From Myrica gale (lineage: Eukaryota; Streptophyta; Magnoliopsida; Fagales; Myricaceae): DNA of 64,000 nucleotides. Below, piece after piece: positions 1-11,904 of this stretch. Under the pieces are notes generated by a model. That model was not told the origin of the DNA. It worked only from the letters and a program-made list of their open reading frames with translations, and made no database searches. Every line of letters starts with the position of its first letter. Position 1 is the first letter of the stretch. The translations under genes were made by a program, and so were the position numbers. The DNA lies in NCBI GenBank assembly GCA_963930655.1, contig OZ005601.1, forward strand, positions 25,854,921-25,918,920. Reading direction: 5' to 3'.

Positions 1-228
1 GACCCAACTAAAGGGAAAAGCTACTGCGGCTCTCTCAGAACTCGCGCAAGCATCGTTGCTGCAGATGCATGCTCTCGCCGCATCTTCAAGGTGAGAGATT
101 CTTTGATTGCCAATCGAAGCCCATCCAGCAATATCCCCATTCCATTAATCCTACTTGAAAAACTAAACACGTCTATCAAGACGCCGCCACGGCGGCACGG
201 CGTCCTCCGACTCAATAGGTAGCATTCC
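1..228 (+). other. open frame cut by the window edge, unidentified
   Basis: The first plus-strand frame is open from base 1 to a TAG at 226-228. The minus strand is also open over 21-245, so coding direction is undecided. A GTGAGA that could be a donor site follows the AAG at about 100. The stretch is more GC-rich than the DNA to its right, which fits the edge of a gene or a proximal promoter. I do not recognise either translation. Confidence 0.2.
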
Positions 229-3200
229 TTTGAACACTGCCACATATTTGCAACATTCTCTTGCTCATGTACGTAGCACCGATCTTTTACTTCTATTCAA
301 GGCAATGACTTATGACTTCTTGCCAAAAAAAGAAGAAGGAAGCAATACGGACGTACACAACAGTACCTTCCATCAGGGGTCCCATGCAGGAGGTCGAGGT
401 CGTACCTTTGACTTGTCCTTGACCGCACGTTGACGGTTCCAACAGCTAGCGTACGTAGAACGTCCAAGAAATCCCGTGGAAGGCTGGAAGCTACCGCGTG
501 GCGACTCTACGAAGTCCACCACTATCATTACTAGTGGGTTGTTTTTTATTTTTTCATGGCGCTCTTGAAAAATCAAGTAAAGGGACTTTCTCCGCTGCAC
601 GATGCGAATAAATTATTTGCGATGATTCCTACTGATATCGGACGGTCATGATGATCCCGGACCCACGGCATCGAGGACGATGTTTATTGCGCTTCGAGCG
701 GGGCCAATTATTGGTTTTGTCGACGACCGTTTCAGTACGAGACAAACGTACGTGACCCCGACGCGTACGTCCTCACGTCTTTTCACTGCACGCGTGGATT
801 TCACGACTTCTTAGGTCGTTTGTCTCTCTCGCACACAACTCTCGTCCTAGTATATTATTTTTTTTTGAGATAAATATAAAATTAATAAGGTAAAAATTGA
901 TTTAGTTACCGTGACATGAAAATTATAAATATAGTCTCTGTAATTTTAAAAAGTAATAAAATTAATCCTTAGTGTTGGACCAACGATAAACGAAAATAGA
1001 ATCACAGGGACTAAATTTATATTTTCATATTATGAGGACTAAATCGATTTTTTCGTATTGCACCTGCACCGATTTTACATTTATCCTTTTTTTTTATTCT
1101 AGCCCTTATATGTATATTATTACTCCTACTACAACTCTTTAACATTATTGACTCAAATGAAAAAAAAATCTTCAGAAAATTTCCACAGCTATTACCCTCC
1201 AGCGCTATAAAATAAACAAACAAAAAATTAAAATACCAATAAAATGAATAAATTTGTCATTTTTATCAATTAAAACATCAAATAATTAAAATCAATTATA
1301 TATAAATCATGATCCATTGTACACTAAAATAAGGGGCATGTTCGTGTTGTAAAAAAATTGTAAGATTCTAGTAGAATTGTGAATATTTATGTAAAATAAT
1401 GTTTTATAGGTATTTTGTGTAAATGATGAAGAAAGATGATTTGATATAATTGTTTAATAAAAAATCATTGAAATTAGGTGAAAAAATATAGAGAGAAAAT
1501 TTGTTATAATTTTTTTTGAAAATGTATTGAAGCTTGTGTAAAAAGTTGCTGGAGATTGTATTAAATGTATTGATGTTTGTGTTTAAATTCTTAAGATGTT
1601 CGGTTATAATTTTGTGAATGAATTTAAATTCTAAAAAAAACTTGAAAACGAAGCTATCTGGACTCTACTCAACATGTTCCATTTGTTTTCATTTCTTTGG
1701 AAGCCAATTTAAAAGGATTTGCGGACTGGGATTTAACTTTGATTGGACTATGAAAGTCCCTGTTCATTTTGTCTTTTGGGGTGGGATTAGGTACGATTTG
1801 TCTTGTTTTATTCATTAAAAAAATAAATGACATATGATAATTCAATGTATGAAAAAATTAAAAATGAAATTTCACTTATAGACATAATTTTATTGTGTTT
1901 AAAAAAATTGGCATGAATTTAAATTTTATTACATGCGAGTAAGTCATAGACATAATTGATACTTGTGAGTTCAGTTCAAGTATCCATGATTTACTGTTGC
2001 ACTCTAGCTATGTGAGTATATTTGCTACGTACTTAGGTCAATTCGAACTTAGAGCAACAAATTCCCCGGACAAAAAATAAAAATAAAGATACATTTGATA
2101 TAGAGACATGGGATGTGCATAATCATTCACATCATATAAAGCAAATGGTAAAATTCTAGGTTATTTTTAATATATCAAATTTAAGCTAAATACTTTGATA
2201 ATAGTCTACTTACAGAATAATGGCCATATAACTTCTATAATTTATATGTATTCTTAACAATCCCATTATATATGCATCTAAGGGAAGCTTCAAAAGAAGT
2301 CATTAGAGCTGGTCATAGTATGCTTCCTTCTAAATTAATGTTTTAGATGTCAAGCACCAATTGAATGGTAAGACACACAAAAATTGAGGTGCACAATTAA
2401 GTAGATAAAACCCATACCATCATCCTGCCCTCGGTAATATTCTTGAAGCCATGTTTAATCCTCTTTTCCACTAGCTTTTATGGAGTTATTTATGTATATA
2501 TTTAAGTTTATGATAACATCCTAACTTGCTAAGCAAGTTTGTCTCTTTTATTTGCCAAGGAGATTGAAAAAAGAGGGATACCATTTACCAAAGTGTTTCT
2601 CTTGCATATGTGAAAATAGCTAAATCTAACCGAAAATTAAAGGTACCTTCTCCCATTTAGCCATCATCGAGAGGTTATGGCCAGGAATGTGTTTGACCCT
2701 CTTCCATTAGCTTCTCTATTTGAATTTCTATGTATAATCTCGAGTTTGCTGTAGCATCCTTTTTAAGTTTATGTCTTCTATTACCCAAAGACAATTTTAG
2801 ACCAAAAAAGAAAAGATTTTTGGAGCCTTTATGTGAAGGCAACACTGCAAACATCAAACCAAATTATAATATTTATTGGCCTTAGAGTTTGGGGGAAAAA
2901 AGGGGTAAATTTATCCTTGATGCTCTTGAGACTATCCCCTCAAGTCAATGAGGGTTTAGTACATTAACGAGCATACATTACTTTGATTAGTAGTTCTAAC
3001 ACCCTCATGTAACCTGGTTCAACTTGCGAAAACTATGGAGCAGAACTTAGATCAATTTACTAGGTTCTTTTTTTATTTTTCCTTCTTTTTAAAGCAAAAT
3101 AGAGTTAGAGGGGAAACCAAACGTGACAACTAGGCGTAACCATAGCCTCTAGCTATTCAGACACAAAGAAATTAAAGAATACACACTCTCGGGAGAAAGA

Positions 3201-3811
3201 CTTTGCCACATTTTGACATTGGGATCACCAAGTGTCCGATGAAAACGCATCTACCCCAAATGAATGAAAATTTAAATCTTGGACATCTAAATCAGATGTG
3301 CTCTTACCACTGGGGAACCACTCTAGGTGTTCATTTTATCATGACCTCTTGGTTTGGTTTGTTGTCCACCTTTTCCATGCAGTCATGACTCATGACGGAG
3401 CTAGAGGGGCCAGGGCTCTGACCCTCTTGGTTTGGTTTGTTGCTCCAACCCTGGACCCTTTCCGCCAACTCTGAACCCTAACCATGGTTACCCTTAGCTA
3501 ACCCGTCCCTTATTTTTCATCTCCTCACTGCATTACGACCACATCTCTTCCGTGTCTTTTCTTCTGCAACAAATGAATATGATATGCTATATAGGGGCAG
3601 ATGGGATGAACAGAGAGAAGAAAGGGAAAGATGATTTCAGTGGCGTCTGAGCTCTTGAGGATTTGTTTATTCTATTCAATGGTAGGTTTATTTTTATTGG
3701 GCTTTGGATGAGAGAGATAGGGAGAAAGGCGGAAAGGTGTGGTGTCAATGGGTTCCCAGAGTTTGGATGTTGGTCAAAGATATTGGTCCGGCTCCTTTAA
3801 TTAGAGGATTC

Positions 3812-3856
<45 letters not shown>

Positions 3857-4103
3857 AAAAAATACTTAGGTGTCTTATGGATTCGCCTCTGGGATTCGAT
3901 ATAGAGGCAAAAGGATTTGATGAACATCAAGGTTCACAAGAGATTTGATTTAGGAGGTGTTGTTTCTTGTCTTAGATATATTTCTATATTACCAACTGTA
4001 GGTGGGTATAATAGCAATAAGATTACTTCTTACTAGGTTTGTGGTGGGATATAATACCATAACTTATTGGAGTTTCCGTCATTATTGATTGGGAGAGATA
4101 TCG
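229..4103. other. AT-rich intergenic DNA
   Basis: I see no gene here. Bases 229-830 are fairly GC-rich with several ACGT and CACGTC-type elements, as in a plant promoter region. Bases 840-2300 are very AT-rich and look like decayed repeat DNA. All frames are short and low in complexity. A GA microsatellite lies near the right end. Confidence 0.5.
3814..3854. repeat. (GA)n microsatellite
   Basis: An uninterrupted dinucleotide GA tract of about 41 bp. It lies about 250 bp upstream of the AT-hook gene start and could be in its 5' UTR or promoter. The frames through it, in both directions, are an artefact of the repeat. Confidence 0.9.
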
Positions 4104-4523
4104 ATGGGCAAGAAGAAGCCTCAGAAAACGAAGGCGCTTTCAGTGGCAATAGCAGAAGCTTCATCAACAGGAGATGAAACTCAGCAACAGCCACAGCCTC
4201 AGACGCCTAGAAAGAGAGGTAGACCTCGGAAGGTCATTGAAAAACCTGAAAGTCACGATAAAAAAGAACAAAAACTAACATCAGGAGAAGCCGAAGAAGC
4301 TCCTACTGAGACTCAATCGAAGAAAGTTAAAGCGGGCGAGGAAGAGCGCCAAGAACAACATGAGCATCAACTAGAGCATCAACAGTTAAAGGGAGAGGGT
4401 TCGTCTGCCTATATGGTAAGTACAAAGAAGGAAGAGGATCAGTCCGTGAAGATGAAGGAGGGTCCGAGGGAGCCCCCAAGAAGCAGAGCTAGGAGAAAGA
4501 GCAAACCCAGAAAGAGCAGCTGA
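4104..4523 (+). CDS. small AT-hook protein, probably nuclear
   Basis: A single-exon frame of 139 residues. I start it at ATG 4104 because the protein then opens with a basic MGKKKPQK segment; the longer open frame from 4089 has no earlier ATG. Residues about 36-46 contain PRKRGRPRK, the GRP core of an AT-hook, which binds the minor groove of AT-rich DNA. The rest is low-complexity and strongly charged: Gln/His-rich in the middle and ending in RSRARRKSKPRK, a likely nuclear signal. No globular domain is visible. It resembles small plant AT-hook proteins of unknown role. The stop is TGA at 4521-4523. Expression or a further upstream non-coding exon cannot be judged from sequence. The AT-hook is seen directly; nuclear location is inferred. 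Confidence 0.65.
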   Translation: MGKKKPQKTKALSVAIAEASSTGDETQQQPQPQTPRKRGRPRKVIEKPESHDKKEQKLTSGEAEEAPTETQSKKVKAGEEERQEQHEHQLEHQQLKGEGSSAYMVSTKKEEDQSVKMKEGPREPPRSRARRKSKPRKSS

Positions 4524-6162
4524 GCTTGGAGGTAACAATAAAGCCCAATCTTTTCTTTATCACATCGAGCAAGTCAAGGAAGATGAATCAAAGAGACTCT
4601 TCCGGATTCATATTTATTCAGTTCTTTCTTACCCCTATGAATCCCGAAGAGAGAAAAGGGCATAGCTTTTATATTGATTGCTTCTTGCAATTGTGATTAA
4701 TCACCATCTTGTTTACTTACCATCCATAATTATTCTGTATTTTCCGCACAAGCGAAGAGGGTTTAAGAAATTTATCATACAATCAAGTGATCAAATTTTA
4801 CTTTGGACTATTGCTCTATATCTTATTTAGACTTTTTTTTTTTTAATAATCTTTCTTCTCCTATCTCTGATCTAAATAGTGTTAAATATAGTCCTGGACT
4901 TCTAGCTTATCGTTGGTTCATTTGGTTGGTTAGAATTATTCAAGGTTTAAGATATTGGATGAGCTTCTTCTGTTCACTAAACACCCAGAAAATAGAAACT
5001 CTTAAAGGGGAAACCAAGCAACGTAAAATGGAAGCAAATGAATAAGCTGGGAAAAATGGTTGATTGGCTTCTGATCTGAAGGTGGGAGGAAAGATTGAAA
5101 CGGAGATAGAAGTTCTCGCTGGCTGTTGCCAGTGCCAGCTCTGTGCCATTACGTTACGGAGGGACGCCAATACATGCCAACTCAGTTGCCTCCAGCACGT
5201 GAGGGTCACGTTGCAATAATCCAGAATATAAGAAAAAAGTCCAGCGTAGCCGCCTCGGCGAACCAATGGCTGGTGCTGATAGCTGCTTTGGGCCGTGGGG
5301 GGAGGTTGATTCAACCTTGTACGTGGTCCGTGGACGTGGCATCCAAGGCACTGAAGGGCCAGCGCGTGAAGGAGAGGGGGGGACTGTCTCTATTGGCACA
5401 CAGAATGGTCTGATAAAATAAATGGGAGAAGTCAAAAAAGAAGTAAAAGGTGACAGAGCCTGAGCAGAAGACAGCGAGAGAAACAGCTGTTTTGGTACAA
5501 ACTTTATTGCTCGGTTCTCGATTTTGTGCTGACAGAAAAAGATTATCAGTACCCTTCTGCTATTCTGAAAAAGACTATTGCGGAATTCTCAGCTCCAAAC
5601 GTTGTTGATCACGCGCTTGCCCGTTGGGACCTCCGTACGGGGTTTGCGCTCTCAAACAACCCGCAGCTGCCTGCTGCCACTGACTAAAAAGAAAAGAAAA
5701 AGAAAGCTCAAACAAAACTGACCACCGAGTGGTCACTGTTTTATTCAATCTAATCGGCATTGTCTATAAGTTACGTAGATTTCTGGCCCCGAATTGCGAT
5801 TCTCTGTAATTTGTAACTCGAATTGTATGATTTAATTAGAGAAACAAATATCAAATGCATTGATTATTGTTAATATTGTCCAATAATTAATATGTCCATT
5901 GACGGTGTCGGGTTTAACTCGGCCTAACAGATTAGTAATGGCTCCCAACCAAATCACTCTTCAAATTATCAAACCTGCGAGACAGCTAGATGAATATGGA
6001 TCTTTCCAGTAGAAAAAGCCTGATGCTTTAAGATAGTGTTTGAGAAGTCTAGCTTAGAAAGTAAGAGAGGTGGAGATGGCCTTTAGATTGCCTACCTATG
6101 GCCTTTTATATGGCGAACTCCCCCTATGTCCTAAGAGAGGTGGAGATGGTAGCCGTGGGAAA
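4524..6162. other. intergenic DNA, no gene recognised
   Basis: 3' flank of the AT-hook gene, followed by a more GC-rich section (about 5090-5420) holding a CACGTG G-box-like hexamer at about 5197. That section could be a promoter. Overlapping frames on both strands (5126-5413 plus, 5154-5435 minus) show no domain, and I do not call them. Confidence 0.4.
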
Positions 6163-6170
6163 CCGGCGAC

Positions 6171-6628
6171 CAGGGCCGGCTCAAGGGTAAGGCAACTTAG
6201 GCGGTGGCCTAAGGCCTCACCCTGAGCAAGGCCCCATAAAGACTAAAAATAATTTTTTATTTTTTTTTTTGTGTTGTAGATGACCTAAAAATAAAAAAAA
6301 ACAACTTAGCTAAGAAAAAAAATGGCAAGATGCAATATTTTCATATATATTTTTTTATCATGAGTGCACTAATATATTTCTTTCAGGCCTCCAAATTCAT
6401 TTTTAGATATTTCTAAACTTTGCTCAAAGAGAAAAAATGTCTTATAAATTTCTTAATTGTTCTAGTCATGGGGCCTTGATGTCATGTATGAGGGCCTCAT
6501 AAAAAATAATTAATGGGGCATTTAAATATTTTATATTAAATTTAATAATTTTTAAATTAAATTTTATATTAAAAAAAGCCTAATAATTTATTTTGCCTTA
6601 GGCCCCCGTTTGGCTTGAGCCGGCCCTG
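6171..6628. mobile_element. hAT-type MITE with intact 8-bp target duplication
   Basis: A 458-bp non-coding element with perfect terminal inverted repeats CAGGGCCGGCTCAAG at the left and its reverse complement at the right. More inverted complementarity lies just inside (GCCTTAGGCC-type sequence). The 8-bp sequence CCGGCGAC flanks both sides (6163-6170 and 6629-6636). An 8-bp duplication and CAGGG ends are hallmarks of hAT transposons. The interior is AT-rich with no frame, so the element is non-autonomous. The perfect flanks suggest a fairly recent insertion. Confidence 0.92.
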
Positions 6629-6636
6629 CCGGCGAC

Positions 6637-7591
6637 CTGTTCCTTTTATCGCATGCAAACTTTCTTTATGGCTTGGTGGGCGCAGGTGGAGGCGGATTCT
6701 GATTTGCAGTAGGTGGGAGATTAATCATACAGTGCTCCCTTGTGCTTGCAGGGAGAGAAGTCCCCATGCGAGGGCACAAAGTGGTTAGGCACGGTTTCTG
6801 CATGAGGTATGGCCCAAGTGGTGGTCCTGGTGTCAGGTGTGGTTAGATGCAGAGGGACGTCTTTTGTGTGTTTCGGGTTTTGCGTTGCAAAATTGACCTC
6901 GACATGAAAGGTCTTTCTGCAGTCGAAGGTTCTTTTCGGCTCCTGGGATGCTACGCTTCAGAGGAGGAGACTTTTTCCCTCTCGTGAGCTTACTTCTCTT
7001 CGGTTGCTGGGTCCTTTTAGGCTTAGTTCCTTAATTCTAGTCTTTTACGGGGTGATGTTAGTTGGGAAGAAATTTGTAAGATTTTGATAAAAATTGTGAA
7101 TATTTAGTTGATATTAAAATTGTATTGAAATGCTTATAAAAGTTATTAAAAAAGATTGATGTTTGTAAAAAAGAGTAACAAAATGTTGTATTGAAATACG
7201 TGTGTTTTGTGATAACATATAAATATAAAAGTAAGATGCAAATCTTAAAAAAAAACACCCAAGCTAACATGCTTACGCTGCGCTGAGTTCGGATGGATGA
7301 GTCAAGATTACATACCCAGCATGCATTATTAGATGTTATAATGCTCACATGTGCCTCTTCTTTAGATTAGACTATTCAATTCCAACATCAAATTATAGAA
7401 AAAAATTAGTCCGAAAAAATGCACATGCTGTCAACAGAAAGGCCCTACCTCTAAAAGTAAACAATATGACTCTTTTCTTTGTTGGTTCCATAGACTTCTA
7501 CTCTTTAGGCCACTGTCCCTGAAAGTAAAAGTAAAAGGTCTCGCAGGTTTTACCTCATTTACTACTTTACTGACCGTGCTTCGAGACCGAG
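6637..7591. other. intergenic DNA between MITE and retrotransposon
   Basis: No gene recognised. Bases 7060-7260 are AT-rich and resemble the low-complexity sequence near 1350-1600 (both carry GTAAGATT and GTGAATATTTA), so an old dispersed repeat is possible. Confidence 0.35.
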
Positions 7592-7596
7592 AGAAA

Positions 7597-8143
7597 TGTT
7601 GCAGCAAAATTGACATCACGTGACATTTGCTTTTAGGGGCCCTTTAGTCTTTTTCGGTTGCTTTTAGAAGTGAAAAAGAGTGTGATGTACGATTGGTCAT
7701 AAAGAAAGCCTTATTAAGGGCAATCTGGACTTTTCCTATGCATCTAGAAGACTTGAGAAAGAAAGCTAAAAGGGGATCTGCATCTCACGGGCATACAAGC
7801 AGTTCGCATAACAGAGTGCAGTTTTAGTTTTACGAGAGTATTTCAGATTTCTTGCTTCCAAGATTCGGTGAAACTTCAAGATTTGTAGATTCTGTGTGCT
7901 GATCTGAAATGCCTCCTACATGATGATGGAGATCTGATTACGTGAAGAGTTTGGTGTGTTGATTGATTGGAAGATCAAGAAGTTAAAGATCAACGGAGTT
8001 TTCCCCCAAATTTGATTTTGTGAAGATCGGAGATTCAGAGGTTCTGAATCAGTGAGGCTGAAGGTTTCAGCCTTGGCCCTAGATTGCACAAGGTTTGTGC
8101 TTGAAGATCTATTGCCGTTTCTAGATCGTGGCTTCCGTGTTGA
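7597..8143 (+). repeat. 5' LTR, truncated
   Basis: The first 547 bp of the LTR, aligned with 10689-11231 of the 3' LTR. I count about 12 substitutions and one 4-bp indel (extra TGTA near 7686), roughly 2% divergence. The match stops at GTGTTGA (8143). The remaining about 660 bp of LTR, the primer site and the 5' part of gag are deleted here. Confidence 0.88.
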
Positions 8144-8219
8144 CGAATTCTATGGAAAACTTACAGCCATAGTTAATGAGAGTTTTAGCCTTGGAGAGGA
8201 AATTCCATAATCTAAGGTA

Positions 8220-9531
8220 GTGAGGAAAGTGCTAAGATCCCTTCCTGAAAGGTTTAGACCAAAAGTCACTGCCATAGAAGAAAGTAAGGTGTTAGATGAT
8301 ATTAAGATTGATGAGCTAGTTGGTTCTTTACAAACCTACGAGCTGACTTTTTCTTCACCTAGAAATGATAAGTTCATTGCTCTTAAAACCGTTAAAGAGG
8401 AAGACGATTCCTCATCAGATGATGATTCTTTAGATGATGAGGATATGAAATTTTTTGTTAAGAAGTTTCGTAAAGCTTTCCGATTCAAGAAGAGTAGTAA
8501 TTGGAAAGAAAAGAAGGGACACACGAAATCCTTCAATAAAACAAATTGGAAGAAGTTTGATAAGAAAGATGAGAGTAGTGTTCAATGCTTTGGTTGTAAA
8601 GGCTTCGGACATATGAAAGCTGAATGTCCTACATATTTAAAAGCACAAAGAAAATCGGCTATGAATGCATCTCTTTCTGATTCTGATAGTTCGTCTTCCA
8701 GTAAAGGAACTTCTTCACATGAAAAAGTTAATTATGTTGCTTTTTCTTCTTCTATTGTTAGTACTAATGAATTTGATCTTGAAGGTGACGATCTCCTGGA
8801 TTCAGATTCAGACGATATAGATTCACTTCGTATGGCTTATGATGAGTTGTATGAAGAGAGCTTGAAGTTGAAGAAAAATTATATTTTAATTTCTAAAGAG
8901 CTTAGTGTTGTTAAAATAGAAAAAAGATCAACTAACATCTGAACTTGCTTTGTTAAGTGTGAAAAATGTAGATCTGGAAGTTAAGGTTAAAGAGTTGAAA
9001 CATGAGCTGGAGCAAGCTAATCTAAAGCTGAACAAGTTTACAAGCGGAACCAAGAAGCTTGACAAAATGCTGAATATCGGACTATCAGCTGGAGACAAGA
9101 GAGACTTGGGCTTTTTGGCTGCAAATGACTCTAAGAATGTCAACAAAACAGTGTTTGTTCCTGCTGTGATTAAGGAAAAACCACCTCAAGCTTCAGTTCT
9201 ACAAAAGAAATCTTATTCGGTGATAACCTCTAATCCTATGAAGTCTTCTAATTCTAATAGATCTAAGTTCATTCCAACATGTCACCATTGTGGTAAAATA
9301 AGACATATTAAACCAAAGTGTTATAATTTGTCAAATGAGAATGTTAGGAATGTTAGATCTACTTCAAGTAGTATATCTAGATCTGACTTTAACATGTTAA
9401 CTTCTCAAGTAAGTAAACTTGCTAAACAAGTTGATATTATGTCTAAAAGTTTGCTTTCATCTTCTAAAACAAAACAAGTTTGGGTAAGAAAAAATGCATC
9501 TACTTGTAATGCATCTCAAAGTGCTTTTTAG
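8220..9531 (+). pseudogene. Copia gag (UBN2-type) remnant with two zinc knuckles
   Basis: The frame runs 8220-8942 and continues in another frame to a TAG at 9529-9531. The shift lies at an A-run near 8921-8928, where a coiled-coil-like sequence carries on in the new frame. The part before the first knuckle resembles the end of the gag-polypeptide UBN2 domain. The first CX2CX4HX4C knuckle (CFGCKGFGHMKAEC) is at 8586-8627, and a second (CHHCGKIRHIKPKC) is at 9280-9321. Acidic serine-rich linkers surround them. The gag N-terminus is lost at the 8143 junction and nothing of protease or pol follows. Gag would package RNA in virus-like particles; this copy cannot be full length. Confidence 0.8.
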
Positions 9532-10676
9532 ACAATATACATTTTATTTTAAATTCAAATGTTTTTTTAATCATAGTTAAATATGTGTTGGACATAGCAT
9601 AAGTGATGGCTAATGAACAATATGCATTTCGGCTAAATGAATATAACATGATGGTTTATTTTTTTTTCTTTTATCTTGATAAATGCCATATTAAATTTCT
9701 TTGTTGGTGATGACCGAATGACTATACATGTCTGGGCATTTTTTTAAAGAATTTGTGAATCTTGTTATGGATAGGGTATTTTTTTTACTGGTATCTGTCA
9801 CTTGGATATGACCCTTATGTTTGTTGGTCCCTTAATTCTTTAAGTGCTAGTGCTGGCTATCATTGACCACATATCTTGGTCTTTACAATATTATATACTA
9901 TTAATGTCGAAGTGTTATTTCCTCCTAGATCTATGATTTACATGCTGTGATTGTGAAGAGATTTGATTGGAATACATAATGGAAGTCACGGGCTGCATGA
10001 AAATATTTTTTTATGAATTCCCTTATTTCTTTTATTGAAGTTCATATTGTCTAGATAATGGGTTTATAACTTGCTTGTATACTCTTTGTCAATCACATGC
10101 TCTTTAAGTGGCAAGTCTGTATTGCATATATTGTCTTGGAGATTTTTTTATTACATTGATATGCGTTTTTTGATTGGCATCCTCCGTGTCAAAAAGGGGG
10201 AGAAGGAGTATGAGTATTGAGAACTTCTTTTAATGATTGATCATTTCTATTGAAAGGGGGAGAAGCTTTTGCATGTATGCATATCTGAAGTTTTGGTGGG
10301 CTGTAATGCTTGTTGGTTGTTTTGTTTATGTTAGTCTTTTTACTTGTTCATTTGGCTAATTGAAAGGGGGAGTTGCCTCTCTGTTTAGCTGCTTATTGGT
10401 ATGTGTCTCAGGGGGAGACATAACTCATCATATGTGATATGATTCCTGCTGTTGTTAAAATGTATATCTTTAACTAACACTATTTCTAATGTTGTTTAGA
10501 TTGGTGTTTGTGTTAAGTTTTTGTTGCAGGTACATTTATCTCAAGTTATAGATCTATAAGCTTTAGAGTTTGTATAGGGTTTGTGTCCCATTGTAAAATG
10601 TTTCTTGTGGTGGTGATCAACAAGATTCATTGTTTTATTGCTTATAGACTAGAGTTGTTTTGTCACGTAGGATGCC
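9532..10676 (+). other. non-coding 3' internal region with repeated polypurine tracts
   Basis: No frame. From about 10190 the motif AAAGGGGGAGA or a close variant occurs five times (about 10192, 10255, 10362, 10410, 10677), the last one directly before the 3' LTR. Repeated polypurine tracts in this position are a known Sirevirus feature. The first part (9532-10180) is AT-rich and may be residual internal sequence next to the deleted pol. Confidence 0.7.
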
Positions 10677-10687
10677 AAAGGGGGAGA
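10677..10687 (+). promoter_or_regulatory. polypurine tract (plus-strand primer)
   Basis: AAAGGGGGAGA ends one base before the TGTTG that opens the 3' LTR. This is the expected position for the RNase H-resistant primer of plus-strand DNA synthesis. Confidence 0.8.
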
Positions 10688-10688
10688 T

Positions 10689-11899
10689 TGTTGCAGCAAA
10701 ATTGGCATCGCGTGACATTTGCTTTTAGGGGCCCTTTAGTCTTTTTCGGTTGCTTCTAGAAGTGAGAAAGAGTGTGACGATTGGTCATAAAGAAAGCCTT
10801 ATTAAGGGCAATCTGGACTTTTCCTATGCATCTAGAAGACTTGAGAAAGAAAGCTAAAAGGGGATCTGCATCTCACGGCTATACAAGCAGATCGCATAAC
10901 AGAGTGCAGTTTTAGTTTTACGAGAGTATTTCAGATTTCTTGCTTCCAAGATTCGGTGAAACTTCAAGATTTGTAGATTCTGTGTGCTGATCTGAAATGC
11001 CTCCCACATGATGATGGAGATCTGATTACGTGAAGAGCTTGGTGTGTTGATTGATTGGAAGATCAAGAAGTTAAAGATCAACGGAGTTTTCCCCCAAATT
11101 CGATTTTGTGAAGATCGGAGATTCAGAGGTTCTGAATCAGTGAGGCTGAAGGTTTCAGCCTTGACCCTAGATTGCACAAGGTTTGTGCTTGAAGATCTAT
11201 TGCCGTTTCGAGATCGTGGCTTCCGTGTTGAACATAGAAGTTCTATGTTCGGTTTGGTAAACCGAGTTTGATTCAAGGGTTGGTTGATTAGGCTAGGTTA
11301 GTCTTTAATAGATCACCTTGTAACCTTTGGAAGCTAGTGGATTCGAACGGCCTGCGGGGCCGAAGATTTTTTCTCCTTAAGGATGTTCCTTAGGGAGTTT
11401 TCTCTTCGTAACCATTTCCGGTGTTACTTGTTTATCATTGTTTCTTGCTTTGATTATTTGCTATTTTACTAACCAATTGTTTCTTTGTGTTGTGAGTATT
11501 CCACTGTGATATTCGGTAGATATCCTCACTGATTTGGTTGTTAAGAATTCATTGTGTTTTTCTGATTCAAGGTTTAGATAAGCTACTGATTGTGTTTCGG
11601 TTGTACAAGATTAATCTGAAAAATATTGGTTCTGTCCCGTGTAGTTACTTCGGAGTCACTTGAGGTATCTTCAGTTGTCTCTGTTTTTTCAGATTAGTGT
11701 ATCTACTGTATATCTATTCTTTGTGCATATCTGATTTGTAATAAAATAGTAGAACCTTGTTAAAGATTGATTGAGTTTATATTTCAGAGAATAGGTTGAG
11801 ATTTGAAAAAGAAAATTGTTGTTGGATAAAATTTTTAGTATACCTATTCACCCCCCTATAGGTATTTTCCGCACATTTGGGTCTAAATCGGTTTGTTCA
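10689..11899 (+). repeat. 3' LTR, full length (1211 bp)
   Basis: Begins TGTTGCAGC after the polypurine tract and ends GTTTGTTCA before AGAAA. It is the only complete LTR of this element. A related LTR copy is present in reverse orientation at 50107-51287. Confidence 0.88.
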
Positions 11900-11904
11900 A
11901 GAAA

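Larger units (their letters stand above)
7597..11899 (+). mobile_element. Sirevirus-like Ty1/copia deletion derivative
   Basis: About 4.3 kb bounded by two copies of the same LTR, both beginning TGTTGCAGC, with the right one ending GTTTGTTCA. The 5-bp AGAAA flanks both ends (7592-7596 and 11900-11904), a clean target duplication. Inside are gag frames with two zinc knuckles, then a non-coding stretch with repeated GGGGGAG tracts before the 3' LTR. Integrase, reverse transcriptase and RNase H are all missing, and the 5' LTR is truncated, which removes the primer-binding site. The large LTR, long gag with coiled coil, and multiple polypurine tracts match the Sirevirus (SIRE/Maximus) group. The element could move only with help, and without a primer site it is probably dead. 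Confidence 0.85.

Noticed and set aside
1017-1223. Minus-strand 68-aa frame
   Set aside because: Low-complexity AT-rich translation with no domain.
5126-5435. Overlapping frames of 93-95 aa on both strands
   Set aside because: Mutual shadows in a GC-rich promoter-like stretch, with no domain and no conserved start context.
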